Source: Gemmatimonadota bacterium (lineage in GTDB: Bacteria > Gemmatimonadota > Gemmatimonadetes > Longimicrobiales > Gaopeijiaceae). From it: DNA of 58,878 nucleotides. The position numbers and the translations under genes were made by a program. The DNA lies in NCBI GenBank assembly GCA_007125125.1, contig SLDT01000034.1:1-58878 (forward strand), read 5' to 3'. Shown here piece by piece: positions 27,235 to 37,152 of this stretch. How positions within the stretch are numbered: position 1 is the stretch's first letter; each line of letters begins with the position of its first letter. The notes beneath the pieces were generated by a model. The model had not been told where the DNA came from and made no database searches. It saw nothing but the letters and a program-made list of their open reading frames with translations.

Positions 27235-28437
27235 GTGCGCGACGTCTGGATTCTCGATGCCCTGCGAACCCCGATCGGCCGCCATGGGGGTGGGCTGGCC
27301 CCGGTGCGTCCCGACGATCTCGCCGCCCACCTCCTCCGTGCCCTTGCGGAGCGCAACGCTTTCGAGGCCGATTCGATCGACGACGTGATCCTTGGGTGCA
27401 CGAACCAGGCGGGCGAGGACAACCGCAATGTCGCCCGGATGGCCCTCCTCCGCGCGGGGTGGTCCCCCTCCGTGCCTGGGCAGACGGTGAACCGCCTCTG
27501 CGGCTCGGGGCTCCAGGCGGTCCTCTCGGCCTTTCACGCGGTGCGGGCCGGCGAGGGCGACGCCTTCGTCACGGGTGGGGTCGAGAGCATGAGCCGCGCG
27601 CCCTGGGTGCAGCTCAAGCCCGAGCGCGGATGGCCGCGGGGGGCACCCGAGATGGCCGACACCGTCCTCGGCTGGCGCTTCGTGAACCCCGCCCTCCCGG
27701 CGGCGTGGACGGTCGGGCTCGGCGAGACCGCCGAGATCGTCGCCGAGGAGTTCGGTGTGAGCCGGGAGGAGCAGGACGCCTTCGCCCTCGAGAGCCAGGG
27801 GCGCGCCGCCCGGGCGATCGAGGCCGGTCGCTTCGCTCGCGAGATCATCCCCGTCGAGGTGCCCAGGCGACGAGGCGCACCCCTCCTCGTCGAGACCGAC
27901 GAGCACCCCCGCCCGGAGACGACCCCCGAAGCGCTCGCTGCCCTCCGCCCGGTTTTTCGCGAGGGAGGCACCGTCACGGCCGGAAACAGCTCCGGGATCA
28001 ACGATGGCGCCGCCGCCCTTCTCGTCGCGGACGCGGAGTGGGCGCGCGCACGCGGACTCGCCCCGATGGCGAGAGTCCGCGGGGGCGCGGTCGCGGGCGT
28101 CGAGCCGCAGCGCATGGGCATCGGCCCCGTCCCGGCGACCCGGCGCGCCCTCGAACGCCTCGGGATGGCGATCGGGGACATCGAGCTCGCCGAGGTGAAC
28201 GAGGCCTTCGCCGCCCAGGCGATCCCCTGCCTCCGTGAGCTCGGGCTCGATCCGGAGCGCACGAATGTGAACGGGGGTGCGATCGCCCTCGGCCACCCGG
28301 TCGGCTGCTCCGGGGCCCGGATCCTCACGACCCTCGTCCACGAGATGGGCCGCCGCGGCTCGGCGACCGGACTCGCGACGATGTGCATCGGGGTCGGTCA
28401 GGGGATCGCCCTCGTCGTCGAGGGGGTCGAGCGATGA
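27235..28437 (+). CDS. Acetyl-CoA acyltransferase (thiolase)
   Basis: A 400-residue thiolase that cleaves 3-oxoacyl-CoA to acetyl-CoA plus a shortened acyl-CoA. The acylated Cys89 is in NRLCGSG, the His of the second site in [19 protein letters not shown], and the proton-shuttle Cys in GHPVGCSG. The sequence style ([20 protein letters not shown]) is that of degradative thiolases such as PaaJ/PcaF and FadA rather than biosynthetic acetyl-CoA acetyltransferase. The start is GTG 27235 with CGGAGG nine bases upstream. It overlaps the dehydrogenase gene by ATGA, so the two successive steps of beta-oxidation are coupled. Confidence 0.93.
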   Translation: MRDVWILDALRTPIGRHGGGLAPVRPDDLAAHLLRALAERNAFEADSIDDVILGCTNQAGEDNRNVARMALLRAGWSPSVPGQTVNRLCGSGLQAVLSAFHAVRAGEGDAFVTGGVESMSRAPWVQLKPERGWPRGAPEMADTVLGWRFVNPALPAAWTVGLGETAEIVAEEFGVSREEQDAFALESQGRAARAIEAGRFAREIIPVEVPRRRGAPLLVETDEHPRPETTPEALAALRPVFREGGTVTAGNSSGINDGAAALLVADAEWARARGLAPMARVRGGAVAGVEPQRMGIGPVPATRRALERLGMAIGDIELAEVNEAFAAQAIPCLRELGLDPERTNVNGGAIALGHPVGCSGARILTTLVHEMGRRGSATGLATMCIGVGQGIALVVEGVER

Positions 28438-29345
28438 GCGCCCCGCAGGAGCCGCGCGCCCCGCGGGAGGGCCGTACCCCCCGCGAACGCGGGCAGGTCG
28501 CGGTCATCGGCGCCGGAACGATGGGGCACGGGATCGCCCAGGTCGCGGCCGCCGCCGGCCGCCGGGTCCTTCTCCATGACGCCGACCCCAGCTCTCTCGA
28601 GCGGGGCCTCGCACAGGTCGGCGCGAACCTCGACAAGGGGGTCTCCCTCGGCAAGGTCACCCCCGGCGAGCGGGAGACGGTCCTCGCGAGGGTCGGGGGC
28701 GCCGACACCCTCGCCGACGCAGTCCGGGAGGCGGAGCTCGTCATCGAGGCGGTCCCGGAGAAGCTCGAGCTCAAGCGCGCCCTCTTCGCGGCGATCGAGC
28801 CCCTCGCGCCCCCCGACGCCCTCCTCGCAACGAACACCTCGTCCCTCTCGATCGCCGAGCTCGCACGCGACCTCGAGCGACCGGCGAACCTCCTCGGGCT
28901 CCACTTCTTCAACCCGGTCCACATCATGAAGCTCGTCGAGGTCGTCCATGGGCCCGCCACCTCGGAGGCAACGCTCGAGCAGGGCGTGTCCTTCGTGCGC
29001 GAGATCGGACGCGAGCCGATCGTCGTCCGCGACTCGCCTGGCTTCGCCTCGTCGCGCCTCGGGGTGGCGCTCGGCCTCGAGGCGATCCGGATGCTCGAGG
29101 AAGGGGTGGCTTCGGCCGAGGACATCGACCGCGCGATGGAGCTCGGCTACCGGCACCCGATGGGCCCCCTGCGCCTCACCGACCTCGTCGGGCTCGACGT
29201 GCGCCTGGGGATCTCGGAGTACCTCCACGAGACCCTCGGCGGTGAGCGCTTCCGGCCCCCCGAGCTCCTGCGCCGCATGGTGGCCGAAGGCCGCCTCGGC
29301 CGCAAGACCGGACACGGCTTCCACGAGTGGAACGAGCCCGACTGA
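28434..29345 (+). CDS. 3-hydroxyacyl-CoA dehydrogenase (Hbd/PaaH type)
   Basis: A 303-residue NAD-dependent dehydrogenase that oxidises (S)-3-hydroxyacyl-CoA, the step before thiolase. The Rossmann motif is [19 protein letters not shown]. The catalytic region has NTSSLSI and the His of LHFFNPVH, and the C-terminal helical dimer domain carries [17 protein letters not shown]. An 18-residue Pro/Arg-rich N-terminal extension precedes the domain. The ATG overlaps the thiolase stop (ATGA). Size and style suit short-chain substrates such as 3-hydroxybutyryl-CoA or 3-hydroxyadipyl-CoA. Confidence 0.95.
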   Translation: MSAPQEPRAPREGRTPRERGQVAVIGAGTMGHGIAQVAAAAGRRVLLHDADPSSLERGLAQVGANLDKGVSLGKVTPGERETVLARVGGADTLADAVREAELVIEAVPEKLELKRALFAAIEPLAPPDALLATNTSSLSIAELARDLERPANLLGLHFFNPVHIMKLVEVVHGPATSEATLEQGVSFVREIGREPIVVRDSPGFASSRLGVALGLEAIRMLEEGVASAEDIDRAMELGYRHPMGPLRLTDLVGLDVRLGISEYLHETLGGERFRPPELLRRMVAEGRLGRKTGHGFHEWNEPD

Positions 29346-29346
29346 C

Positions 29347-29376
29347 CCCGCGCGGGAGGAAGGCACCCCGCGCGGG
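29347..29376. repeat. Perfect GC-only inverted repeat between two catabolic genes
   Basis: CCCGCGCGGG occurs at 29347-29356 and again at 29367-29376. Each copy is itself a palindrome, so they form a 10-bp stem around a 10-base loop, or two small hairpins. It begins two bases after the dehydrogenase stop. It could slow or end transcription, or protect the upstream mRNA; no T run follows. Confidence 0.5.
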
Positions 29377-29436
29377 GCCACCGCCGGGGACCCTTCTTCC
29401 CACAGACGAACACCCCCTCGGAGGTGAATGCGACGG

Positions 29437-30216
<780 letters not shown>

Positions 30217-30217
30217 G

Positions 30218-30565
30218 ATGTCGACCGACGCAGACGAGGGCCGGGACGAACTCGAGCGGCTCCGCGAGCGGATCATCGCCCTCGACGAAGAACTCGTGCG
30301 CCTGATCGGGGAGCGCCGTGACCTCGCCCTCCGGATCGGGGAGCTGAAGGCGGGCCTGGGCCTCCCCGTCCTCGATCCGGCGCGGGAGGCCCGGGTCGTG
30401 CGGCGGGCGGCCGAGCGGGCCCGCGCGCTCGGAGTCGACGAGGAGATGGCGCGCGACGTACTCTGGCGCATCATCTCCTCGGCGCGGGCCGTTCAGGAGG
30501 CAAGGCCAGCGGGGTGGCCGGAACGGCCTCCGGCCGGGGAAGGCACGCCGGGATCGGCGGAGTGA
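30218..30565 (+). CDS. Chorismate mutase, AroQ class
   Basis: A 115-residue all-helical protein that converts chorismate to prephenate, the entry to phenylalanine and tyrosine. The AroQ pattern is clear: LERLRERIIALDEELVRLIG, then ERRDLALRIGELK with the Arg and Lys that hold the substrate, then DPAREARVVRR, then WRIISSARAVQE with the late Gln. No signal peptide and no fused dehydratase, dehydrogenase or DAHP synthase domain. It starts one base after a hydratase stop, so it is translated from the catabolic mRNA, an odd place for a biosynthetic enzyme. Related folds that use other substrates, for example salicylate-forming lyases, cannot be excluded by eye. Confidence 0.88.
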   Translation: MSTDADEGRDELERLRERIIALDEELVRLIGERRDLALRIGELKAGLGLPVLDPAREARVVRRAAERARALGVDEEMARDVLWRIISSARAVQEARPAGWPERPPAGEGTPGSAE

Positions 30566-30616
30566 GTGGATTCGTGCCCGCCGCCTCGGCCGGGTGCGCG
30601 CCCGCCCTCGTCCCGG

Positions 30617-31594
30617 TCAGCCCCCGCGGGTCGAGAGGGCCCGGACGATCTTCTGCGACTCGCCCTGTGGAACCCGTACGAGAACGGAGCGGTCCGGCGG
30701 TGTCGCGCCGCGGATGAGGTGCGGGTTCAGCTCTCGAAGGAGCGAGGGCTGAATCTCGAGGACTCCGGCAAGTGCGCGCAGCGATGTGCCGGCCGGGACA
30801 AGGACCTGGTCGAAGAGGTACGGTAGCGCGGGTTCGACATCGAAGCCGAAATGCTCCGGCTGCTGGGCCAGAAGGGCGGCGGCGAGAAGCTTCGGGACGT
30901 AGTGGCGGGTCTCGCGCGGGAGATCCTGGATGATCTCCCAGTATAGTGCCTCCTCCCCCCCCTCGGCGCGGCCGTGACGAATCAGAGCGCGCTCGACCGC
31001 CCACGGTCCGGCATTGTAGGCTGCAGCGGCGAGGTACCATGAGCCGAACCGCGCGTGGAGCTCCTCGAGGTAGTCGAGGGCCGCTTCCGTCGCCCGAATG
31101 GGGTCGCGCCGCTCGTCGACCCAGGCATCGATCACGAGGCCGTAGGCACGGGCTGTGGTCCCCATGAACTGCCATACGCCGGTGGCCGCCACGGGAGAGG
31201 TGGCCGAGGGGAGAAATCCGGACTCGATCATCGCGAGGTAGAGGAGCTCCTCGGGCATCCCGCGCTGGTGGAGCCGGTCGCGGATCATTCCCCCGTAGAG
31301 GCCCTCGCGGACGAGGTACTCTTCGAAAGTGACACGGTCGGAGCCCAGGAATCGACGCACCCAGTGCTCCACACGGGCGTTCACCTCCATGGGGAGACGA
31401 GTGTCCATCAGGGCTGCGGCAGCGTCGCCGACCGGGAAGGGCGACTCGGGTTCGTCCGGCGCGGGGGCGAACCAACCGAGGTTGCCCACGAGCAGGACGG
31501 GGATGCCCAGAAAAACGAGGGCTCCGAAGACCCCCGCCACGGGACGTGGGAAGGGGGACCGTTCCGGCGAACCGCGCCGGTGAGTGAATCTCAT
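30617..31594 (-). CDS. Membrane-bound lytic transglycosylase with LysM-like end (MltD type)
   Basis: A 325-residue periplasmic enzyme that cleaves peptidoglycan to 1,6-anhydro products. One N-terminal anchor (VAGVFGALVFLGIPVLLVGN) is followed by an SLT domain around residues 95-235, with catalytic Glu124 in AMIESGF, then SPVAATGVWQFM and AAAYNAGPWAVERAL. Residues 260-320 (VPAGTSLRALAGVLEIQPS, LRELNPHLIRG, VLVRVPQGE) look like one LysM glycan-binding repeat. I chose ATG 31594; the longer frame would begin with a TTG inside the T run of the rpmA terminator. It converges with the chorismate mutase gene. Confidence 0.9.
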   Translation of the reverse strand: MRFTHRRGSPERSPFPRPVAGVFGALVFLGIPVLLVGNLGWFAPAPDEPESPFPVGDAAAALMDTRLPMEVNARVEHWVRRFLGSDRVTFEEYLVREGLYGGMIRDRLHQRGMPEELLYLAMIESGFLPSATSPVAATGVWQFMGTTARAYGLVIDAWVDERRDPIRATEAALDYLEELHARFGSWYLAAAAYNAGPWAVERALIRHGRAEGGEEALYWEIIQDLPRETRHYVPKLLAAALLAQQPEHFGFDVEPALPYLFDQVLVPAGTSLRALAGVLEIQPSLLRELNPHLIRGATPPDRSVLVRVPQGESQKIVRALSTRGG

Positions 31595-31622
31595 GGTGTC
31601 TCTCTTACCGCATGAGAACGCC

Positions 31623-31662
31623 AAAAGGTCCGGGGAGCGGAGTGTCTTCCGCCCCCCGGACC
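31623..31662 (-). terminator. Rho-independent terminator of the rng-rplU-rpmA unit
   Basis: On the minus strand GGTCCGGGG and CCCCGGACC (plus-strand 31627-31635 and 31654-31662) form a 9-bp stem. It continues as an inner 5-bp stem GCGGA/TCCGC with a 6-base loop, and is followed directly by TTTT (31626-31623). It lies 21 bases past the rpmA stop. This is the cleanest intrinsic terminator in the window. Confidence 0.88.
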
Positions 31663-31683
31663 CTCATGACGCGCTCGGGCGAC

Positions 31684-31938
31684 TCAGTCGACCGGATAGA
31701 CCGAAACGGAGGGTCGCCGCCGGATGTGCTCAAAGCGGACCACGCCGTCGGACACCGCGAAAAGGGTGTCGTCGCCACCTCGGCGAACATTCGTCCCCGG
31801 ATGGAAGCGGGTGCCGCGCTGCCGGACGATGATCCCGCCCGCCCGCACGTGCTGGCCCCCGTAGCGCTTCACGCCGAGGCGCTTCGGGTTGCTGTCGCGG
31901 CCATTGCGGCTCGATCCTACGCCTTTCTTATGTGCCAT
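31684..31938 (-). CDS. rpmA: 50S ribosomal protein L27
   Basis: Structural protein of the large ribosomal subunit, whose N-terminal tail reaches the peptidyl-transferase centre. At 84 residues the length is normal. The start [17 protein letters not shown] and the segment [20 protein letters not shown] are diagnostic. It has the Gram-negative type of N-terminus with no cleavable extension. A GGGGAGAG ribosome site precedes the ATG. It follows rplU by 46 bases and is followed by the terminator at 31623-31662. The GTPase gene obg, often next in other genomes, is not here. Confidence 0.98.
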   Translation of the reverse strand: MAHKKGVGSSRNGRDSNPKRLGVKRYGGQHVRAGGIIVRQRGTRFHPGTNVRRGGDDTLFAVSDGVVRFEHIRRRPSVSVYPVD

Positions 31939-31984
31939 GGGTCTCTCCCCTGACTGGAAATCTCGGTCTTCGCGCCTTCGCCCC

Positions 31985-32296
31985 TCAGAGGACGATCTCG
32001 CTCACCTTGATCTCGGTGTACCCCTGCCGATGGCCCTGCTTCTTGCGATACCCCTTGCGGCGCTTCCGCTTGAAGACAATGACCTTCGGGTCGCGGCCCT
32101 GCGCGACAACTTCGGCCCGGACGGAAGCTCCCTCGACGACAGGGCTTCCGACCGTGATGTCCTCGCCCGTCGAGGCGAGGAGGACTTCGTCGAAGACCAG
32201 CTCGTCGCCGGCTTCTGCATCCAGAGTGGGGACGCGAAGTCTGGAGCCGGGCTCAGCCCGGAACTGCTTCCCGCCCGTTTTGAAGACCGCGTACAT
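31985..32296 (-). CDS. rplU: 50S ribosomal protein L21
   Basis: Large-subunit ribosomal protein that binds 23S rRNA, 103 residues. The start [17 protein letters not shown] and the basic loop [20 protein letters not shown] are diagnostic. GAGG lies just upstream of the ATG. The 104-base gap to rng contains an AT-rich patch (around 32358-32385) in otherwise GC-rich DNA, which may carry the promoter for rplU-rpmA, though I see no good -35/-10 pair. The order rng, rplU, rpmA is a familiar bacterial arrangement. Confidence 0.98.
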   Translation of the reverse strand: MYAVFKTGGKQFRAEPGSRLRVPTLDAEAGDELVFDEVLLASTGEDITVGSPVVEGASVRAEVVAQGRDPKVIVFKRKRRKGYRKKQGHRQGYTEIKVSEIVL

Positions 32297-32400
32297 TCGG
32301 AACCTCGATCCCGGTGTTCTGGTTCGTTGCGGCGTGGAGGAGAGAACCTCGCCCCCACATATGCCTTAGCCTGTATAAGGTAGTCCCTTCGCGCCGCGGG

Positions 32401-33957
32401 TCAACCCGTCTGGCGCGTAGCGTACCTCTCCGTCACATCGGTGCCGGCGGGCCCCGAGAGGAGTCGGAACTCGTCTTCGCGCAGGAGTGGGTCGTCGCGC
32501 AACTCGAGCTCGAGAGGGATGCGCCTCCGGACGCGTGGAAGGAACTCGGGCTCTTCTTCAAGGACGTGGAGTGCGACCTCGGGGTGCACCCGTACCATGA
32601 TTCTACGCTCATTTCCGGAGGCGGCCGCGCGGGTCAGACTCCGCTCGACCCGGCGAATCACCGTGGGAGGCGTGAAGACCCGCCCTCCGCCCCCGCAATG
32701 ATCGCAGGGGCGGGTCAGCGTCTGGAAGAGGGAGGGCCGCACCCGTTGCCGGGTCATCTCCACGAGACCCAGATCGGAGACGGCGAAGGCCTTCGTCCTG
32801 GCTCGGTCACGGCCGAGCTGAGTCCTTAGTTCCTGGAGGACCCTGTCGCGGTTCTCCTGGGAGTCCATGTCGATGAAGTCGACCACGATGATTCCCCCGA
32901 TGTCGCGAAGCCTGAGCTGTCTCGCGATCTCCTTCGCGGCATCGAGATTCGTCCGAAGAATCGTCTCCTCCGGGTCTTTGCGGCCCCGGCCCGTGAAGCG
33001 ACCCGTGTTCACGTCGATGGAGACCAGGGCCTCCGTCGGCTCCACGATGATGTAGCCACCCGACGCAAGGTCGACCCTCCGCTCGAACGCCTCCGCAACC
33101 TCCTCCTCGATGTCGTGGCGATCGAAGAGGGGCACTCCCCCCTCGTCGAGTCTGACCCGATCAAGGAGGTCGGGGTCCACCCCCTTCACGTACGCTGCGA
33201 TTTCGTCGTAGACCTCCCGGTTGTCCACGATCAGGGCGTCGAACTTGTCGGAGAAGAGGTCGCGGATCACCCCGGAGATGAGACGGGCCTCGCGGTGGAT
33301 GAGGGCGGGCGCCCTGCTCGCGTCGGCCTTCCGCTTCATCTTCGTCCAGGCGGAGTGCAACCGGGAGAACTCGCCCTTGAACTTGTCTCGGGTGAGCTCT
33401 TCGCCGACAGTGCGAATGATCACGCCACCGGCGCCCGGGGCCATCGTCTCCCGGGCCAGCTCCTTCAGTCGAGCCCGTTCCTCGCGCTGGTCGATCTTCC
33501 GGCTCACTCCCACATGGTCCGCGAAGGGCGTGTAGACGAGGAAACGGCCCGGAAGGGAGACCTGGGCAGTGAGGCGCGGCCCCTTGGTCCCGATCGGCTC
33601 CTTCGTCACCTGAACCATGAGCGTCTGGCCCTTCTGAAGCTGGTCCTGGATCGGCGGGTGCTTCCCCCCGCGTCGGTGACGGCCCCCGTTGCGGCGCCCC
33701 CCTTCCCCATTCTCGTCGGACTCTTCCTCGTCACTGACAAGGTCGGAGACGTGCAGGAACCCGGCTTTCTCCATTCCGATGTCCACGAAGGCCGCCTGGA
33801 TCCCGGGCAGCACCGCCTCGACGCGTCCCAGGAAGATGTCGCCCACAATTCGGTCCTGGTCCGGCCGGTCGAGCATGAGCTCGACGAGCCGACCCTCTTC
33901 GAGGAGCGCGACCCACGACTCCTGCGGAGTCGCGCTGATGAGGATCTCTCGTTTCAA
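32401..33957 (-). CDS. rng: Ribonuclease E/G family endoribonuclease (RNase G-like)
   Basis: A 518-residue endonuclease for rRNA maturation and mRNA decay. The S1 domain around residues 40-120 (VGDIFLGRVEAVLPGIQAAF, GFLHVSDL) holds an acidic insert with Glu/Asp/Gly/Arg repeats. Then come the 5'-sensor and DNase I-like domains, with the magnesium-binding Asp of VSIDVNTGRFTG and of VVDFIDMDSQENR, and the zinc-link region at PCDHCGGGG. It lacks the long C-terminal scaffold of RNase E. The N-terminus typical of RNase G (KREILISATPQESWVALLE) follows a TTG at 33957, with GGGAG 10 bases before it. The upstream open frame has no similarity, so TTG is very likely the start. Confidence 0.95.
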   Translation of the reverse strand: MKREILISATPQESWVALLEEGRLVELMLDRPDQDRIVGDIFLGRVEAVLPGIQAAFVDIGMEKAGFLHVSDLVSDEEESDENGEGGRRNGGRHRRGGKHPPIQDQLQKGQTLMVQVTKEPIGTKGPRLTAQVSLPGRFLVYTPFADHVGVSRKIDQREERARLKELARETMAPGAGGVIIRTVGEELTRDKFKGEFSRLHSAWTKMKRKADASRAPALIHREARLISGVIRDLFSDKFDALIVDNREVYDEIAAYVKGVDPDLLDRVRLDEGGVPLFDRHDIEEEVAEAFERRVDLASGGYIIVEPTEALVSIDVNTGRFTGRGRKDPEETILRTNLDAAKEIARQLRLRDIGGIIVVDFIDMDSQENRDRVLQELRTQLGRDRARTKAFAVSDLGLVEMTRQRVRPSLFQTLTRPCDHCGGGGRVFTPPTVIRRVERSLTRAAASGNERRIMVRVHPEVALHVLEEEPEFLPRVRRRIPLELELRDDPLLREDEFRLLSGPAGTDVTERYATRQTG

Positions 33958-34147
33958 GTAGTTGTCACTCCCTTCCCCGAACGACGCCAGGCCCTCGTTC
34001 CCCCTCGCCGGCCTGCTCCGCTCCCGAGCTCTCCCGGATCGGGAAGAGACTCCGGAACCGGCTGCACCCGGCAAGGCGGCCTCCGGTCCTGCGCAGGTTC
34101 GCCCGAGTCGGTTTCTGTCGTTTGCCGACATCCCGTCGGCGGGGCTA

Positions 34148-35365
34148 TCAGACCGCTTCGGCAAACTCCGCCGCGAGGCGTCGGCCGATCACGATCTTCT
34201 GGATCTCACTCGTTCCCTCGCCGATCTCGCAGACCTTTGCATCCCTCAGCATCCGCTCGACCGGGTATTCGTCCGTGTATCCCGCGCCGCCCATTACCTG
34301 GACCGCCTGAATCGTTGCCTTCATGGAGAGTTCGGAGGCGAAGAGCTTGGCCATCGCCGCCTCTCGCGTGTAGGGCAGCCCCCTCTCCATGCGCCAGACG
34401 GCATGGTAGGTCAGGTGCCGCGCTGCCTCGATCTCCGTCGCGAGTTCGGCGAGTCGGAACTGGACCGCCTGGAGGTCGAAGACCTCACGTCCGAATTGCC
34501 GCCTCTTTTTCGTGTACCCCACGGCCACCTCGAGGGCTCCCTCTGCGAGTCCGAGCGAAAGTGCCGCGATCCCGATGCGCCCCGAGTCGAGGATCTTCAT
34601 GAAGTTCGTGAAGCCCTCGCCCGGCTCCCCGAGCCGGTTGGCGTTGGGAACGAGGGCATTCTCGATCAGGAGCTCACGGGTATCCGAGGCGCGCCACCCC
34701 ATCTTGTCTTCCTTCTTGCCGGCGCGAACCCCCTCGATGTATCCGAGTTCCGAAGCGCTCCCCATCCCGACACGCCCGGCCTCCTCCGGATCCGAGGTCG
34801 GCTTGGTCACGACGAAGCTCGTGATGCCGCGGGCCCCCTGCTCCGGATCGGTCACCGCCGTGATCGTGAAGATCTCCCCAACTCCGGCATGGGTGATGAA
34901 GATCTTCGAACCGTTAACCCTCCAGGCTCCATCTTCCTGAATCGCCCGGGTCCGGCTCCCCGAGGCGTCCGATCCCGCTCCGGGCTCGGTGAGCCCGAAA
35001 CCACCAAGAACCTCACCTCGGGCCAGGAGGGGGAGGAACCGCTCCTTCTGCTCCTCGCTCCCGAAACGCTCGATCGGCGAGCTCCCGAGGGTCGTGTGCG
35101 CCGACACGGTGATCGCATGGCTCGCATCGACCTTCGCCAGCTCCTGGATCAGGAGGATGTAGCTCAGGGCATCGAGCCCCTGCCCCCCGTAGCGCTCCGG
35201 AACCGGAAGCCCGAGCCAGCCCCGCTCGCCCATCGCCCGAACGTTCTCCCAGGGGAATCGGGACTCGCGATCGAGCTCTCCGGCCACGGGCGCGATCGCC
35301 TCCTTCCCGAATCCCCGCACCTCGCGCACGAGGGCGTGGTGTTCGTCTCTCAAGTATGGATGCAT
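34148..35365 (-). CDS. Acyl-CoA dehydrogenase, short/branched-chain type
   Basis: A 405-residue FAD enzyme that makes the 2,3-double bond of acyl-CoA. The FAD-site motif is [16 protein letters not shown] and the C-terminal domain has [20 protein letters not shown]. The catalytic base is Glu383 in IGEGTSEIQ, the position used by short-chain (butyryl) and short/branched dehydrogenases. Isovaleryl-CoA dehydrogenase normally has Ala there (GAGTSE), so that annotation does not fit despite the leucine-type genes nearby. Last gene of the long minus-strand series that begins with meaB, 83 bases after recQ. Butyryl-, isobutyryl- or 2-methylbutyryl-CoA are the likeliest substrates. Confidence 0.92.
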   Translation of the reverse strand: MHPYLRDEHHALVREVRGFGKEAIAPVAGELDRESRFPWENVRAMGERGWLGLPVPERYGGQGLDALSYILLIQELAKVDASHAITVSAHTTLGSSPIERFGSEEQKERFLPLLARGEVLGGFGLTEPGAGSDASGSRTRAIQEDGAWRVNGSKIFITHAGVGEIFTITAVTDPEQGARGITSFVVTKPTSDPEEAGRVGMGSASELGYIEGVRAGKKEDKMGWRASDTRELLIENALVPNANRLGEPGEGFTNFMKILDSGRIGIAALSLGLAEGALEVAVGYTKKRRQFGREVFDLQAVQFRLAELATEIEAARHLTYHAVWRMERGLPYTREAAMAKLFASELSMKATIQAVQVMGGAGYTDEYPVERMLRDAKVCEIGEGTSEIQKIVIGRRLAAEFAEAV

Positions 35366-35448
35366 GCCTGGTCCTCGTTGCCTTGTTCGGAAGGCCGGCC
35401 CTACCCCTCCGGGGCGACCCCCGCGGAGATTGCCGACAGGCCTCTAAA

Positions 35449-36756
35449 CTATCCGGAAACGACCCTTCCAAGAACCCCGGTCCACCCCGAGCAGCGGTCG
35501 CACCCGGAGCACCCCCCTTCGGGAAGGGTGTCCCCGAACCAGGTCAGGAGAGTGCGGCGCCGGCACCCCCCGCCTCCGGCATAGCGCTCGACCGCCCGCT
35601 GCTTCGCCCGCTCGGCTCGGCGGCGCACCAGCCGGTATCCGAGCACCCCTTCCCGACTCGCCGCCCGGATCTCCGAGAGAGAGCGAAGGGGTGGATGCGT
35701 CCGGTCGAGGAAGGCCCGGTGGACCCGCTCGTCACCCGGCGCCCGCAACCCGACGCAGAGGGCATGCCCCCCGTCACGCCCCGCTCGCCCGGCTTCCTGA
35801 TAGTAGTCCTCGAGGCTCCCCGAGAGCTGGTCGTGGATCACGATCCGGACATCCGGCCGGTCGATTCCCATCCCGAAGGCATTCGTGGCCACGATGAGTG
35901 GGCGTGGGTCCTCGAGGAAATACGACTGCACCCGTCCCCGCTCCGCCTCCGGGATTCCCGCATGGTACGCCTCCGAACGCATCCCCCAGCGCGCCATCGC
36001 GTCCCGGATCCGCTCCACCCGGCGCCTCGTCGCCGCGTAGATCATGCGCGCCCCCGAGATGCTCCGCACCATGGCCCTCGCGAGCTGGAGCTTCTGGTCG
36101 TGCCCCGTCGCCCGCCGCACCGCCCAGAGGAGGTTTGCCCGGTCGAATGTTCCGATCTCGCGGAAGGGATCACGCATCTGGAGCACTCGTTCGATGTCGG
36201 CCCGCACGCGCGGCGTCGCCGTTGCCGTGAGCGCCAGAACCGGGGCCCGCACCTGCCCGCGCACCTCCCCGAGCCTCCGGTACGCGGGCCGGAAGTCATG
36301 CCCCCAGCACGAGATGCAGTGCGCCTCGTCGACCACGAGGAGCGAGACCGGGAGCCGCCCCAGGATCTCCCGGAAGGAGCGCGAATCGAGGCGTTCCGGG
36401 GCGACGAGGAGCACCCGCAGACGCCCCTCGACCGCGTCCCGCTCGATCCGTTCCCGCTCGCCCGCCGGAATCCCGGAGTGCAGCGCCTCCCCCGTCATCC
36501 CCGCCGCCCGTGCCCGTCGGAGCTGATCGGCCATGAGCGAGATGAGGGGACAGATGACCAAGGTCAGTCCGGGGAGCATGAGGGCGGGCACCTGGTAGCA
36601 GATGCTCTTCCCTCCCCCCGTCGGAAGGATCCCCACCGCATCGCGCCCCGCGACCGCGGCCTCCACGATCCCGAGCTGCCCCGGCCGAAAGGCGGGGAAG
36701 CCGAAGTGGGCACGGAGGACCTCCTCCGGTGAGCGTGTCGCGGTCCGGACATCCAT
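35449..36756 (-). CDS. ATP-dependent DNA helicase of the RecQ family, short form without HRDC
   Basis: A 435-residue 3'-5' helicase. Motif I ILPTGGGKSICYQ, motif II VVDEAHCISCWGHDFRPAY and motif III ALTATATPRV are present, as are motifs V and VI (TNAFGMGIDRPDVR, YYQEAGRAGRDG). The RecQ zinc site has four Cys (GGCRRR, then GGCSGCDRC). The chain ends soon after the zinc site, so the winged-helix and HRDC domains of E. coli RecQ are absent or very short; family members usually have 600 residues or more. It sits among acyl-CoA catabolism genes on the same strand, with 63- and 83-base gaps, and probably has no functional link with them. Confidence 0.93.
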   Translation of the reverse strand: MDVRTATRSPEEVLRAHFGFPAFRPGQLGIVEAAVAGRDAVGILPTGGGKSICYQVPALMLPGLTLVICPLISLMADQLRRARAAGMTGEALHSGIPAGERERIERDAVEGRLRVLLVAPERLDSRSFREILGRLPVSLLVVDEAHCISCWGHDFRPAYRRLGEVRGQVRAPVLALTATATPRVRADIERVLQMRDPFREIGTFDRANLLWAVRRATGHDQKLQLARAMVRSISGARMIYAATRRRVERIRDAMARWGMRSEAYHAGIPEAERGRVQSYFLEDPRPLIVATNAFGMGIDRPDVRIVIHDQLSGSLEDYYQEAGRAGRDGGHALCVGLRAPGDERVHRAFLDRTHPPLRSLSEIRAASREGVLGYRLVRRRAERAKQRAVERYAGGGGCRRRTLLTWFGDTLPEGGCSGCDRCSGWTGVLGRVVSG

Positions 36757-36819
36757 CCCGGAATCTCTCCCACCCGCCCGGGCGATGACATGGGAGGAAG
36801 GGCCTCCGCGCGCCCCTCC

Positions 36820-37137
36820 TCAGCGGGGGTCCGCCGGACCCTCCCCCACGTCCACGTCGCTCGTCTCTTCGCCGGCCTCCTCCTCGGGCTCCTCCCCGTG
36901 CTCCCCCTCGCCCCCAAAGCCGTCTTCCGCCTCCTCGAGGGTGACGCCCTTGCCCCCGGGAAGGAATCGGATGAGGAAGCCCGCAGCGAGGAAGGCGACC
37001 GCGACGAGGATGAGCCAGTCCATCTCGAGGACCATCCCCCCGACGGCGAGCGCCGCCCCGATCACGAAGAGACGCACCTTCCACTCGAGCCATGGATACT
37101 CGTCGGCCCTGCGGTCCCGGTCAACGAAGAGGAGCAT
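36820..37137 (-). CDS. Small two-helix membrane protein with acidic tail
   Basis: A 105-residue protein of no recognised family. A short basic/acidic head (FVDRDRRADEYPWLEWKVR) is followed by two close membrane segments (LFVIGAALAVGGMVLEM and WLILVAVAFLAAGFLIRFL), and then about 40 residues dominated by Glu, Gly and Asp. The open frame starts with GTG 37149, but AAAGGTGG sits at the right distance for ATG 37137, which I prefer. It follows the hydratase gene by only a few bases and so belongs to the same operon. Function unknown. Confidence 0.65.
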   Translation of the reverse strand: MLLFVDRDRRADEYPWLEWKVRLFVIGAALAVGGMVLEMDWLILVAVAFLAAGFLIRFLPGGKGVTLEEAEDGFGGEGEHGEEPEEEAGEETSDVDVGEGPADPR

Positions 37138-37152
37138 CCCGAGAACCACCTT

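Noticed and set aside
34148-35365. Annotation as isovaleryl-CoA dehydrogenase from leucine-cluster context
   Set aside because: The EGTSE base position is Glu rather than the Ala typical of isovaleryl-CoA dehydrogenases.
35449-36756. RecQ as a broken gene because HRDC and winged-helix parts are missing
   Set aside because: The frame is intact, helicase motifs and all four zinc Cys are present, and short RecQ forms are known, so it is kept as a full gene.
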